From Bacillus sp. Marseille-Q1617 (GTDB taxonomy: Bacteria; Bacillota; Bacilli; Bacillales; Bacillaceae_B): 64,000 nt of DNA. The translations under genes and the position numbers were made by a program. Location: NCBI RefSeq assembly GCF_903645295.1, contig NZ_CAHJXM010000003.1:186001-250000 (forward strand), written 5' to 3'. The notes beneath the pieces were generated by a model, which was not told where the DNA came from, searched no databases, and was given only the letters and a program-made list of their open reading frames with translations. The number at the start of each line of letters is the position of its first letter. The first letter of the stretch is position 1. Below are positions 26,130 through 35,240 of this stretch, piece after piece.

Positions 26130-26875
26130 TGAGTTATGAGCGTTTTGCCTATATTTATGATTATTTAATGCAGGACGTGAATTATGACGGCTGGCTTGAT
26201 TTTGTCAAGCGCCAGTCTGAAACCTTTGCTGTAAAAGGGAAAGCCATTGTCGATATTGCATGCGGCACCGGGGAATTGTCTTTACGGCTTGCAGGGGAAG
26301 GTTATACGGTAACCGGAGTTGATTTGTCTGAAGATATGCTTGTGATTGCTCAGCAAAAAGCTCTTGAGAGAAACACCGCGCTGTCCCTTTTTCAACAGGA
26401 TATGGCTCAGCTCGATCTGCAGAGGGAGTACGATCTGATTACGATATTTTGCGATTCCCTCAACTATTTGGAAAAAGAAGAAGATGTAAAGAATACCTTC
26501 AGACAAGTATTGAGGCATTTAAAAGAGGACGGACTATTTCTGTTTGACGTACATTCTGTATATAAAATGTCGCAAATTTTTATGAATCAGACATTCACGC
26601 TGACCGATGATACTGTATCCTATATATGGGATTGTTTCCCGGGCGAAGCCCCCAATAGTGTGGAACATGAACTTACTTTCTTTGTACGGGACGAAGAAAC
26701 AGATTTGTATGAAAAAGTGGAAGAGCTTCATAAACAACGGACATATCCGGTTTTACAACTTACGGAATGGCTTGATCATGAAGGTTTTGAGGTTCTGGAT
26801 GTTTCGGCAGACTTTACAGAACTGCCTCCTTCAGACGACAGTGAAAGAATTTTCTTCACATGCAGGAAAAAATAA
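26129..26875 (+). CDS. yqeM: class I SAM-dependent methyltransferase YqeM
   Basis: 248 residues. Motif I is VDIACGTGELSLRL, followed by GVDLSEDML and FQQDMAQLD. Substrate unknown; last gene of the yqe operon. The start overlaps rsfS by one base, suggesting translational coupling. Confidence 0.9.
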   Translation: MSYERFAYIYDYLMQDVNYDGWLDFVKRQSETFAVKGKAIVDIACGTGELSLRLAGEGYTVTGVDLSEDMLVIAQQKALERNTALSLFQQDMAQLDLQREYDLITIFCDSLNYLEKEEDVKNTFRQVLRHLKEDGLFLFDVHSVYKMSQIFMNQTFTLTDDTVSYIWDCFPGEAPNSVEHELTFFVRDEETDLYEKVEELHKQRTYPVLQLTEWLDHEGFEVLDVSADFTELPPSDDSERIFFTCRKK

Positions 26876-26912
26876 ACCACGGATGTCCATCGTGACCTCC
26901 CTGGTTTTTTTG
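26874..26912 (+). terminator. yqeM operon terminator
   Basis: AAACCA...TGGTTT with partial GG/CC extension, followed by seven T residues; imperfect but well placed. Confidence 0.55.
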
Positions 26913-26944
26913 TTGGTAAGAAGCAGGAATTTAGCTGTTTGTGT

Positions 26945-26977
26945 CGAAATAAAAATAAGGAGTCCACATTTAGACTC
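26945..26977 (-). terminator. comER terminator
   Basis: On the minus strand GGAGTC-TAAATGTG-GACTCC followed by TTATTTTTATTTC. The comER stop codon is inside the hairpin. Confidence 0.75.
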
Positions 26978-27788
26978 CAAATTGAGATCGGGTTTCTGTG
27001 AGATCATCTTCAAATTTCTCTTGTGTTGCTTGGAACAGCTTCTCAAATACCTCCCCCAATTCCTTTTCCATTACAGCGATACCTTTACCAGTCACACCGC
27101 CTTTCACACAAACTTTCTCTTGCAATGCCGGTAATGTGTAGATGTCTTTCTTCAATAAATCCCCCAAACCTACCAGCATTTCCGATGCCAGGACTGTTGC
27201 AGTTTCTGAATCTATTTCTGTCACCTCGACAGCTGCATTTATAAACCGCTGAGTCAGATAACTAAAAAATGCCGGCCCGCAGCTTACGATGTCAGAGGCA
27301 ACCCTTGTGATATCCTCATTTATGACTACAGGAGCAGACACATGCTTTGCAAGCGTCGTCAGTTCCCGTTTCCAGCCTTCGGAGCAATGACTTCCAAATG
27401 TCAACAGTGAAACCCCGCTAAGCGCACGGTTTGTGATACTTGGTATAAATCGTGCACACGAAGACGGGATGATGGATTGCAGCTGATCAACACTGACCGG
27501 ACTCGTTATAGACACTACACATTTATCCCTTGTGAAGCTATCTTTATTTTCTTCAATGACACGATAAACATCATGTGGTTTCACGCAAACAAAAACTATA
27601 TCAGAAGACTTGATGACTTCTTTGTTTGAATTCATGACATTGCCGCCGTTTTTTTCCTGTATTTCCTTCGCTTTCTTCAATGTCCTATTTGTCATATTCA
27701 GGTCGGAAGGAGAAATTGCCTTTGATTCGATAAAAGCTTCTATAATCACTTTCCCCATATTACCAGTTCCGATAATCCCTACTTTCAT
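26970..27788 (-). CDS. comER: ComER, pyrroline-5-carboxylate reductase-like protein
   Basis: 272 residues with Rossmann GIIGTGNMGK at the N-terminus and the P5CR dimerisation block at the C-terminus (GPAFFSYLTQRFINAA, GGVTGKGI). Encoded divergently from comEA as in B. subtilis, where it is not essential for transformation and has been linked to sporulation and biofilm control. True reductase substrate unproven. Confidence 0.92.
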   Translation of the reverse strand: MKVGIIGTGNMGKVIIEAFIESKAISPSDLNMTNRTLKKAKEIQEKNGGNVMNSNKEVIKSSDIVFVCVKPHDVYRVIEENKDSFTRDKCVVSITSPVSVDQLQSIIPSSCARFIPSITNRALSGVSLLTFGSHCSEGWKRELTTLAKHVSAPVVINEDITRVASDIVSCGPAFFSYLTQRFINAAVEVTEIDSETATVLASEMLVGLGDLLKKDIYTLPALQEKVCVKGGVTGKGIAVMEKELGEVFEKLFQATQEKFEDDLTETRSQFGV

Positions 27789-27982
27789 ATGCAGCCCTCC
27801 TTCTTTTACGAATGTTTCGAAAAACCGTTGTTGAATTTACTTCAAGCCTTCGCTATCTGCAGTCTACTATGATCAACGGCGGAAAATAAAACTACATTCT
27901 GCAATATCCAACTAGAAACAGTTTTCTCCTACAACTTATGAAATGCCGGCAATGAATATTCCAAACGAGGTGATTTTCAAAT

Positions 27983-28615
27983 ATGCATCCGATTATTGAA
28001 AAACACAAAAGTATCTTGGTGATAGCAGCCATCGCTGCGATTATATTGGCATTTTATCTTCTTGGTTTTTCTGAAAGTAAAACGGAAGAGGGAAAGTTTG
28101 CAGCAGTGAATATTGAGGCTGAAGAACCGAAAGCGGTCGAGGCGGATACTTCAGAAAACCCAGCTCTGCCAGAAGAAGATACTAGCGTATTTGTTGATGT
28201 AAAGGGGGAGGTGAAGGAGCCGGGCTTATACGAGGTCAGAAAAGGAGAACGATTGAAATTCGTCATCGACAAGGCCGGGGGTTTCACTCCGCAAGCAGAC
28301 AGAAACCTCATTAATCTTGCCATCAAGGTGACGGATGAGATGTTGATCTATGTTCCTGAAATAGGGGAGGTGGTTTCGGCAGTCCCCGTCATTCAAGGAA
28401 ATCAAGGCAGCACGGAAGAAACGAAGATCAACCTGAATGAGGCATCCGAGGAAGAGTTCGAATCATTACCGGGAATCGGACCTGCAAAAGCAGCCACTTT
28501 CGTGCAGTACCGGGAAGAAAACGGTCCCTTCACTAAAATCGAAGACATCAAAAATATTTCCGGAATCGGTGATAAAACCTTTGAAAAATTAAAGGAATAT
28601 ATTTTTGTGCAATGA
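27983..28615 (+). CDS. comEA: competence DNA receptor ComEA
   Basis: Membrane-anchored DNA-binding protein of the uptake machine. 210 residues with an N-terminal membrane helix (12-28), acidic linker, SLBB-like domain (VFVDVKGEVKEPGLYEV) and C-terminal helix-hairpin-helix pair (INLNEASEEEFESLPGIGPAKA) that binds duplex DNA. The 190-bp gap to comER should hold the competence promoter. I could not find a good pair of ComK boxes. Confidence 0.95.
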   Translation: MHPIIEKHKSILVIAAIAAIILAFYLLGFSESKTEEGKFAAVNIEAEEPKAVEADTSENPALPEEDTSVFVDVKGEVKEPGLYEVRKGERLKFVIDKAGGFTPQADRNLINLAIKVTDEMLIYVPEIGEVVSAVPVIQGNQGSTEETKINLNEASEEEFESLPGIGPAKAATFVQYREENGPFTKIEDIKNISGIGDKTFEKLKEYIFVQ

Positions 28616-28683
28616 ATTGACGAATGAACAAGACTATTTATACACTTATAGAAAGACATACATTGCTGAAGGGAGAAAAGAGA

Positions 28684-29247
28684 ATGAAGAGAATAGCATG
28701 GCATCAATATTTCATGGCTCAAAGCCATTTACTTGCGCTTAGAAGCACCTGTACCCGTTTGACTGTAGGTGCCACCATCGTACGTGATAAACGAATCATA
28801 GCGGGTGGATATAATGGCTCGATAGCTGGCGGAGATCATTGTATAGATGAAGGCTGCTATGTCATTGACAATCATTGCATCAGAACCATCCACGCTGAAA
28901 TGAATGCCCTTCTCCAATGTGCAAAATTCGGAGTTGGAACAGATGGAGCGGAAATTTATGTAACTCACTTTCCGTGCCTGCAGTGCTGCAAGGCAATCGT
29001 TCAAGCAGGGATTAAAACGGTCTACTACGCAGCCGATTATAAGAATCACCCATATGCAGCCGAGTTGTTTCAGCAGGCAGAAGTACGTGTTGAAAAAGTA
29101 CCTTTTCATGAAAAAAGCCTTGATCCAAAAAACAAGGAAAAATCCCGCTTTGTATTGGAATTGATTGAAGAACTTCATCACAAAGGCGCCGATCAGGAAT
29201 TGATCGAGAAATATGAGAAGCAGTACATAAAGCTATTTGATGAATAA
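28684..29247 (+). CDS. comEB: ComEB, dCMP deaminase family
   Basis: 187 residues. Zinc deaminase motifs are H70-A-E72 and P97-C98-L-Q-C101. Deaminates dCMP to dUMP in related enzymes; in the com operon it is not needed for DNA uptake but has been linked to polar localisation of the machine. ATG at 28684 with GGGAGAAAAGAGA upstream; the longer frame from 28624 lacks a site. Overlaps comEC. Confidence 0.93.
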   Translation: MKRIAWHQYFMAQSHLLALRSTCTRLTVGATIVRDKRIIAGGYNGSIAGGDHCIDEGCYVIDNHCIRTIHAEMNALLQCAKFGVGTDGAEIYVTHFPCLQCCKAIVQAGIKTVYYAADYKNHPYAAELFQQAEVRVEKVPFHEKSLDPKNKEKSRFVLELIEELHHKGADQELIEKYEKQYIKLFDE

Positions 29248-31534
29248 ATCCCATCCGTCTTACCTTTTGCTTTTTATGGCAGTATCAACCATTTCGGGAA
29301 CCCTCCTGGCACTTCAATCCTATTGGGGTGCCTTCTTTCTTGCCTTGCTTGTTCCTATGCTCATCTTCCGGAAATCCTCCTTATCCTTATGGCTCTCCTG
29401 CTCCTTTATATTCCTTTCTGCGTTTATGGTATCCAATCATCAAGAGACCATTAGAATCACCACTTTATCCCCTCATACCTCAATCCATAATGTGACAATC
29501 GACTCCATCCCATTAATTGATGGGAATTCCTTACGGGGGTCTGGCCAACTTAACGGAGAAAGAATCGTTTTTCGATATCGGATTCCGTCAGAAAACCAGG
29601 TAGAACCGGCAGAAACACTGAAACCTGGCCTGACATGCAGCATTTCCGGGAAGCTTGAAGAACCTTTACAGAACTCAAACCCCAATCAGTTCAATTATAA
29701 AAGATACCTGTATGAACGGGGTATCCATTGGGTTTTACAAGTGGATTCTTTTCATGAATGCCAGACAAAGGGTGAATGGAAATACTTATTGGTCCAGTGG
29801 AGATTCGCAGGGTTAAAGTTTATTGAAAGTCGTTTTCCATCAGAAACCGTCGGGGTGACTCAAGCATTGGTATTCGGGGAGACAAGCAGGGTATCTGAAG
29901 AAATGATGAACTCATACCGTGCATTGGGCATTGTTCATTTATTGGCGATTTCGGGCCTGCATGTCGGACTTATCTTCGGGATGGTTTACTTCATCCTTCT
30001 CAGGCTTGGAATCACACGGGAAAATTCTTTATGGATATCAGTCGTATTTTTGTTATTTTACATCGTGATAACAGGCGGTGCCCCTCCGGTGATCCGGGCT
30101 TCCTCCATGATGATCATCCTTATACTTTCAAGGAAATCCCCTTTTAAAATCAGTATTTTGGACAGCTTATCCATCGTTTTTATGGGCCTCCTTTTTAGGA
30201 ACCCCTTTTTGGTATTCGATATTGGATTTCAGCTCTCGTTTGCCGTCAGCTTCTGCCTGGTTTTGTCTTCCCGTTCTATTTTAATATCTACTGCTTCCCA
30301 ACAGATTCAATTGTTCAAAGTGACCGTTATCGCTCAATTATCTTCCCTGCCCATCATCATTTTTCACTTTTATGAATTTTCCCTTATAGGGTTCTTAACC
30401 AATCTTTTATTCGTCCCTCTATTTTCTTTTATTGTTCTGCCGATGGCATTGAGTACTTTTTTTATGGAACTCTTGGTAACCGGGGGGGTGCAGTGGCTGA
30501 CAAAATCATATGGGTTGATGGTCAAGGGAATTGATGCATTCGCTTCCTTACTATCCGGCCTCCCGTTAAATACAATGATAGTAGGGAAACCGCATGGCCT
30601 TGTAATCGTGTGCTATGTTCTGTTAATTCTGAATGTATTTAAAAATTTAGAAAGCGGAGTATGGCGGCTTCCGTCAACTATTCTGTTCGGTTTCGTTCTT
30701 TTGCATGCTGCATGGAATCAATTCAACCCTTATGGTGAAGTGGTATTCATCGATGTAGGACAGGGTGACTCCACTCTCATCGATCTACCTTATAATGGAG
30801 GAACCTACTTGATCGATACAGGTGGGGCCATTGAATTTCCTAGAGAAGAGTGGGAAAAGAAAACGAGGTCATTTACAGTCGGAGAAGACGTCATCCTTCC
30901 TTTTCTGAAAAGTAAAGGGATCACCGGTCTTGATAAGCTTATATTGACTCATGGTGATGTCGATCATATCGGGGGTACTGAAGAATTAATCGAGAATATT
31001 AAAATAAATGAAATCCTGATAACTCCCAACAGCCAGGAAAAAAAAGAGATGATGGAGATCATTTCAATCGCAGATAAAAAGGGGATCCCGGTCAAGGAAG
31101 TTCAAGCTCCATACGGTTGGGAAGCAAAGCACCATACATTTCATATCCTTTCTCCTCAGGATGACGATTATGAAGGAAATAATGACTCTCTTGTTGTCTA
31201 CTCTGAATTGGGAGGTCTCGAGTGGCTGTTTACAGGTGATCTGGAAGAAAAGGGGGAAAGGGAATTCGTTGACTCTTACGATATAGACGCATCGGTATTG
31301 AAAATTGGTCATCATGGCAGTGATACCTCTACAAGTGAAGAGTTTCTTGAGGAAATCGGGCCTTCCGTAGCAGTCATCTCTGCAGGCAGGAATAATCGGT
31401 TCGGTCATCCGCATCCGGATGTGATAAGGAGGTTGAAAAACCAGGAAGTCATGATTCATACTACCGCCGAGCATGGGGCATTGACTTATCGTTTTTTGGG
31501 AAAACAAGGAACGTTTTCTGCCCAACTTCCATAG
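29240..31534 (+). CDS. comEC: competence DNA channel ComEC
   Basis: 764-residue polytopic protein forming the channel for single-stranded DNA. Layout: N-terminal membrane helices, an OB-like extracellular segment (about 90-180), the Competence domain with SGLHVGLIFG, then a C-terminal metallo-beta-lactamase domain with HGDVDHIGG and HHGSDTSTSEEF, proposed to degrade the non-transforming strand. Starts inside the end of comEB without a clear ribosome binding site, so it depends on coupling. Confidence 0.95.
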   Translation: MNKSHPSYLLLFMAVSTISGTLLALQSYWGAFFLALLVPMLIFRKSSLSLWLSCSFIFLSAFMVSNHQETIRITTLSPHTSIHNVTIDSIPLIDGNSLRGSGQLNGERIVFRYRIPSENQVEPAETLKPGLTCSISGKLEEPLQNSNPNQFNYKRYLYERGIHWVLQVDSFHECQTKGEWKYLLVQWRFAGLKFIESRFPSETVGVTQALVFGETSRVSEEMMNSYRALGIVHLLAISGLHVGLIFGMVYFILLRLGITRENSLWISVVFLLFYIVITGGAPPVIRASSMMIILILSRKSPFKISILDSLSIVFMGLLFRNPFLVFDIGFQLSFAVSFCLVLSSRSILISTASQQIQLFKVTVIAQLSSLPIIIFHFYEFSLIGFLTNLLFVPLFSFIVLPMALSTFFMELLVTGGVQWLTKSYGLMVKGIDAFASLLSGLPLNTMIVGKPHGLVIVCYVLLILNVFKNLESGVWRLPSTILFGFVLLHAAWNQFNPYGEVVFIDVGQGDSTLIDLPYNGGTYLIDTGGAIEFPREEWEKKTRSFTVGEDVILPFLKSKGITGLDKLILTHGDVDHIGGTEELIENIKINEILITPNSQEKKEMMEIISIADKKGIPVKEVQAPYGWEAKHHTFHILSPQDDDYEGNNDSLVVYSELGGLEWLFTGDLEEKGEREFVDSYDIDASVLKIGHHGSDTSTSEEFLEEIGPSVAVISAGRNNRFGHPHPDVIRRLKNQEVMIHTTAEHGALTYRFLGKQGTFSAQLP

Positions 31535-31692
31535 TATGTAGTACCAACACACAATAAGCGCTAAAGAAAAAAGGGGCAGACCTCAGAAAGTGTCAGGCCT
31601 TCAACCCAATTTATGTTACTTTGTTCAGTACCATATATGGAAATTGAAGAAACCGATTCTTTTTGGGTCTTCCCCTTATCTTCTTTTTTTCA
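31535..31692. other. gap between comEC and yqzM
   Basis: Contains GGGGCAGACC...GTCAGGCC, a weak hairpin-like word, and a T-rich end beside yqzM (TCTTCTTTTTTTC). No gene seen. Probably holds termination signals for the convergent comEC and yqzM. Confidence 0.4.
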
Positions 31693-31827
31693 TTAAGATC
31701 CAATCAGCTTAATGACAGTCGCGATAACAAACATCGTAGCAAAGAATCCAAAAGAAACAATAAAGCCGACACCTGAGTCTACAGCATCATTTCTCTTTGA
31801 TTGTACGTTTTTTTCAAATTGGTTCAC
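31693..31827 (-). CDS. yqzM: YqzM small membrane protein
   Basis: 44 residues, MNQFEKNVQSKRNDAVDSG followed by one membrane helix (FIVSFGFFATMFVIATVIKLI). Nearly identical in design to B. subtilis YqzM at the same place. Starts with GTG at 31827 after AGGAGGGG on the minus strand. Function unknown. Confidence 0.9.
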   Translation of the reverse strand: MNQFEKNVQSKRNDAVDSGVGFIVSFGFFATMFVIATVIKLIGS

Positions 31828-31970
31828 AACTACCCCTCCTATTTCTATTCTAGTATAGAACATCAGTATTAAAAAATCTATACTTTCACTGTACATTTTC
31901 CTTTACTGACAAGAGTTGTCACCTATAAGTTACCCTCTGCGGGGTGACACTAATCACTACAAAGGAATAC

Positions 31971-32055
31971 CGTCAGCGTGAAAGGGTCCTAGGTCTTTCT
32001 CAGCTGGCGTTAATATAGATATAGGGGGTGTCCCTCTTGGCCTGGGCGTCCCCTT
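31971..32055. repeat. folded segment upstream of holA
   Basis: CGTCAGCGTGAAAG pairs with CTTTCTCAGCTGGCG (31971-32009), and GGGG/CCCC arms at 32024-32053 form a second stem; GTCACC/GGTGAC arms lie further upstream at about 31919-31947. No poly-U end, no ORF. May be a leader RNA of holA or a degraded repeat. Confidence 0.4.
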
Positions 32056-32123
32056 ACCACTTGTCAAATCCCCAAACCTTTTTTAACATAGAGTAGATAA
32101 AAGAGATATTGGAGAGTGCTGAC

Positions 32124-33143
32124 TTGGTTATAGACACTTGGAAGAAAATTGAGAGATCTCAGTTTGCTGCTATTTATTTAGTATATGGAAATGAATCGTT
32201 TTTAATCAATGAAACAAAGCAGCGCATTGTTTCTGCTGCCTTGACGGAAGAAGAAATGGATTTTAACTTTTCGAGATATGATTTGGAAGAAACACCCGTG
32301 GAAGTGGCCATTGAAGATGCGGAGACCTTCCCGTTCATGGGGGAGAAGCGGGTCGTCATCCTGGATAATCCAGTTTTCCTTACAGCCGAGAAGACAAAGG
32401 AAAAAGTCGAGCACAACATCAAAAGGTTTGAACAATACATACAATCACCGGCTCCTTATACGATACTTGTCCTGACTGCACGTTATGAAAAACTTGATGA
32501 ACGGAAAAAAATCACCAAGGCCCTTAAGAAAGATGCCGAAGTGGTAGAGGCAAAGAAACTCAACGAACAGGAGTTAAAAGTCTGGGTGAGGGAGAGGGCG
32601 GCTGCAAATGCTGTTCAAATCGATGAAGATGCCATCGAACTGCTGCTTACATTGGCCGGGACGAATCTGATGATGCTCACCCAGGAACTGGACAAGCTGT
32701 CGCTGTACGCAAGCGACACAAACCATATCGATACTGCCGCGGTGGAGAAATTAACCGCCCGTTCCCTCGAACAGAATATCTTTGCACTGGTGGACAAGGT
32801 TGTACAAAGAAGGATCGATGAAGCGCTGCGCATTTATTATGATCTGCTCAAGCAAAATGAGGAGCCGTTGAAGATACTTTCCATTTTGGCAGGCCAATTC
32901 AGGTTGATTTACGGGACGAAAGAATTATCAAGAAGAGGGTATGGACAACAGAAAATTGCGTCTTATTTAAAAGTGCACCCCTTCAGGGTGAAGCTTGCAG
33001 CAGGACAGGCCAAGCATTTCGATGACAGTCAATTGGCAAAAATCATCGAACTGCTTTCGGAGGGGGATTACGAAATCAAAACCGGTAGAATCAAAAAAGA
33101 ACTCATGATCGAGATGTTTTTATTGAAATTGAATGATTTATAA
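32124..33143 (+). CDS. holA: DNA polymerase III delta subunit
   Basis: Clamp-loader wrench that opens the beta clamp. 339 residues with AIYLVYGNESFLI near the N-terminus, an AAA+-like domain and the C-terminal collar domain. Known as yqeN in B. subtilis. TTG at 32124 is chosen after TTGGAGAGTGCTGAC because it gives the conserved N-terminus MVIDTW. A TTG at 32109 is also in frame but overlaps the ribosome binding site. Confidence 0.92.
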   Translation: MVIDTWKKIERSQFAAIYLVYGNESFLINETKQRIVSAALTEEEMDFNFSRYDLEETPVEVAIEDAETFPFMGEKRVVILDNPVFLTAEKTKEKVEHNIKRFEQYIQSPAPYTILVLTARYEKLDERKKITKALKKDAEVVEAKKLNEQELKVWVRERAAANAVQIDEDAIELLLTLAGTNLMMLTQELDKLSLYASDTNHIDTAAVEKLTARSLEQNIFALVDKVVQRRIDEALRIYYDLLKQNEEPLKILSILAGQFRLIYGTKELSRRGYGQQKIASYLKVHPFRVKLAAGQAKHFDDSQLAKIIELLSEGDYEIKTGRIKKELMIEMFLLKLNDL

Positions 33144-33229
33144 GGGATATACAGGATAAACGTGGTATTTTCGGGTCATAAATCAGCCTTTTTAGGAGCC
33201 GGGAACCTATTTAGAAGTGGAATATAAGG

Positions 33230-33313
33230 ATTGTGCCTGTATTTTAATGAATTGTACCTTAAGTTAAATGAATTCCTCCTTTGTTTGGAATAATTGCACC
33301 CTTGTTGTCGAAA
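33230..33313. repeat. 21-bp degenerate tandem repeat array
   Basis: Four units begin at 33230, 33251, 33272 and 33293, each opening ATTSYNCC (ATTGTGCC, ATTGTACC, ATTCCTCC, ATTGCACC), and the first two end in TAAATGA or TTAATGA. No spacers, no ORF. Occupies the holA-rpsT gap. Confidence 0.75.
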
Positions 33314-33351
33314 GTTCTTCAGAAACTTGTGCAGTCCGGAAACTAACAAAC

Positions 33352-33386
33352 AAAAAAACCACTGGAGTAGACTCCAGTGGTTTTTT
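33352..33386. terminator. holA/rpsT bidirectional terminator
   Basis: AAAAAACCACTGGAGT and ACTCCAGTGGTTTTTT pair perfectly; convergent genes flank it. Confidence 0.95.
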
Positions 33387-33393
33387 CATTTCA

Positions 33394-33645
33394 TTAGTTT
33401 GCTTTTTTCATTAGACGTGATTTTTGACGACTTGCAGCGTTTTTGTGGATAAGACCTTTTTGAGCTGCTTTGTCTAATTGACGAATCGCATCGTTTGTTA
33501 ATTCTTTAGCGTTTTCAGCTCCGTTAGCAGCTGCAGCTTCTGCTTTCTTCACAGCAGTACGCATAGAAGATTTTACAGTAGCATTTTGAGCGTTGCGCTC
33601 GTTGCTAGTTTTAACGCGCTTGATAGCAGATTTAATGTTTGGCAT
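33394..33645 (-). CDS. rpsT: 30S ribosomal protein S20
   Basis: 83-residue, highly basic helical protein beginning [13 protein letters not shown], the S20 signature. Primary binder of 16S rRNA. ATG at 33645 follows GGAGGTGACAGGA; the longer frame to 33654 starts within that ribosome binding site. Confidence 0.97.
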   Translation of the reverse strand: MPNIKSAIKRVKTSNERNAQNATVKSSMRTAVKKAEAAAANGAENAKELTNDAIRQLDKAAQKGLIHKNAASRQKSRLMKKAN

Positions 33646-33847
33646 TCCTGTCACCTCCTAAAAAAGGATCGAGATTCTATGTGACTCGATTTAAATTCCT
33701 AATCTATTAGAACAAATGATATTTTATCAAACGAACGGTGAGATTGCAATACTAACAAGAGAAAATAAACAAGTGAATGAAGCCCAGGTTTAAAGGTAAA
33801 CATAAAAAATAATCATGAAAGATTCAATGTTTGGAGGGTGACGGAAA

Positions 33848-34999
33848 ATGAATGACGAAATGAAAAAGAATCAAGAAGAAATAGATTTAAGTGTATATTC
33901 TGTACGTACTGATCTCGCCGTTGAAGCAAGAGAAATGGTGATTAATGAAAACGGCAAAAACGATTCCAGAGACTCTGGGGAAGTTACTTCCGAAATAAAG
34001 GGAGTGGTCATTAAGGAGAGAGAGGAAGAGGGGATAAAAATTTCCCTTGTCACCATCACTCCAGAAGGCGAAGAAAATATCGGGAAAAAAGCAGGGAACT
34101 ATTTGACGATTGAAGCACATGGGATCCGGGAGCAAAATTCAGACCTGCAGCAGCAGGTAGAGGCTGTTTTTGCTAAAGAATTCAGTCAGTTTCTTGAGAA
34201 CAACAATATCGGGAAAAATGCCAGCTGTTTAATTGTGGGGCTGGGAAATTGGAATGTGACTCCCGATGCACTCGGTCCGCAGGTTTGTGAAAATGTGTTA
34301 GTCACCCGGCACCTGTTTGAGCTACAGCCGGAATCCGTCCAGGAAGGGTACCGTCCTGTAAGTGCGCTTGTGCCGGGAGTGATGGGGCTGACCGGTATAG
34401 AAACAAGCGATATCATCTTCGGAGTTGTGGAAAAGTCCAAGCCGGATTTCATTATAGCGATTGATGCCCTAGCTTCCCGGTCGATCGAGCGTGTCAACTC
34501 TACAATCCAGATATCCGATACCGGCATTCATCCTGGATCCGGAGTGGGTAATAAGAGGAAAGGGCTCGATAAGGAAACCCTGGGTGTTCCTGTCATCGCC
34601 ATCGGAGTGCCTACAGTGCTTGATGCTGTAACGATTGTAAGTGACACTGTCGATTTCCTATTGAAGCATTTCGGGAAGGAGATGAAGGAAGGGAATCGTC
34701 CATCCCGCTCCCTCGCTCCGGCCGGTCTTACGTTCGGGGAGAGGAAGAAACTGACGGAGGAAGATCTTCCGGAAGAAAAACATCGTCAAACTTTCATGGG
34801 TATTGTGGGTACTCTTGAGGATCAGGAAAAAAGGAAATTGATTCATGAAGTGCTCGCACCGATCGGCCACAACCTCATGGTCACGCCAAAAGAGGTGGAT
34901 GTATTCATAGAAGACATGGCCAACTTGGTAGCGAACGGGCTGAATGCCGCACTGCATGAGTCGGTGAATCAGGATAACACCGGTTTTCAGACAAGATAA
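33848..34999 (+). CDS. gpr: germination protease GPR
   Basis: Cleaves small acid-soluble spore proteins early in germination. 383 residues. The N-terminal propeptide is followed by the conserved [13 protein letters not shown] that spans the maturation site, with family blocks [14 protein letters not shown] and DALASRS. Made as an inactive zymogen in the forespore. GGAGGGTGAC lies upstream. Next gene is spoIIP, as in B. subtilis. Confidence 0.95.
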   Translation: MNDEMKKNQEEIDLSVYSVRTDLAVEAREMVINENGKNDSRDSGEVTSEIKGVVIKEREEEGIKISLVTITPEGEENIGKKAGNYLTIEAHGIREQNSDLQQQVEAVFAKEFSQFLENNNIGKNASCLIVGLGNWNVTPDALGPQVCENVLVTRHLFELQPESVQEGYRPVSALVPGVMGLTGIETSDIIFGVVEKSKPDFIIAIDALASRSIERVNSTIQISDTGIHPGSGVGNKRKGLDKETLGVPVIAIGVPTVLDAVTIVSDTVDFLLKHFGKEMKEGNRPSRSLAPAGLTFGERKKLTEEDLPEEKHRQTFMGIVGTLEDQEKRKLIHEVLAPIGHNLMVTPKEVDVFIEDMANLVANGLNAALHESVNQDNTGFQTR

Positions 35000-35012
35000 A
35001 GATCTAGCCATT

Positions 35013-35046
35013 AAAGCTGCGGGAAAACTTCCTGCAGCTTCTTCCA
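35013..35046 (+). terminator. gpr terminator
   Basis: AAGCTGC-GGAA and TTCC-GCAGCTT pair with single mismatches; the T-run is weak (TTCTTCC). Confidence 0.5.
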
Positions 35047-35240
35047 TTTCCTGAAATGTTGATTGCAAAGCCCCAGTTAGAAAACTCCTTTCATTTCTTC
35101 GATCAATCATTACTAGTAAAATTTCGCCCTTATTTGTTTATTCCTTGTCATAAATCCTCATAATGACTACTAAAAGCAGTTCTACTTTATCTATCAACAG
35201 CATAGCTTGTACTAGAGTAGATTTTAGGAAGGGTGAGGTA

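Noticed and set aside
26607-27134. 175-codon ORF spanning the yqeM-comER junction
   Set aside because: Overlaps the end of yqeM, both terminators and the antisense of comER; composition is not protein-like.
27789-27982. paired ComK boxes upstream of comEA
   Set aside because: Only partial AAAA-N5-TTTT half-matches and none at a standard paired spacing.
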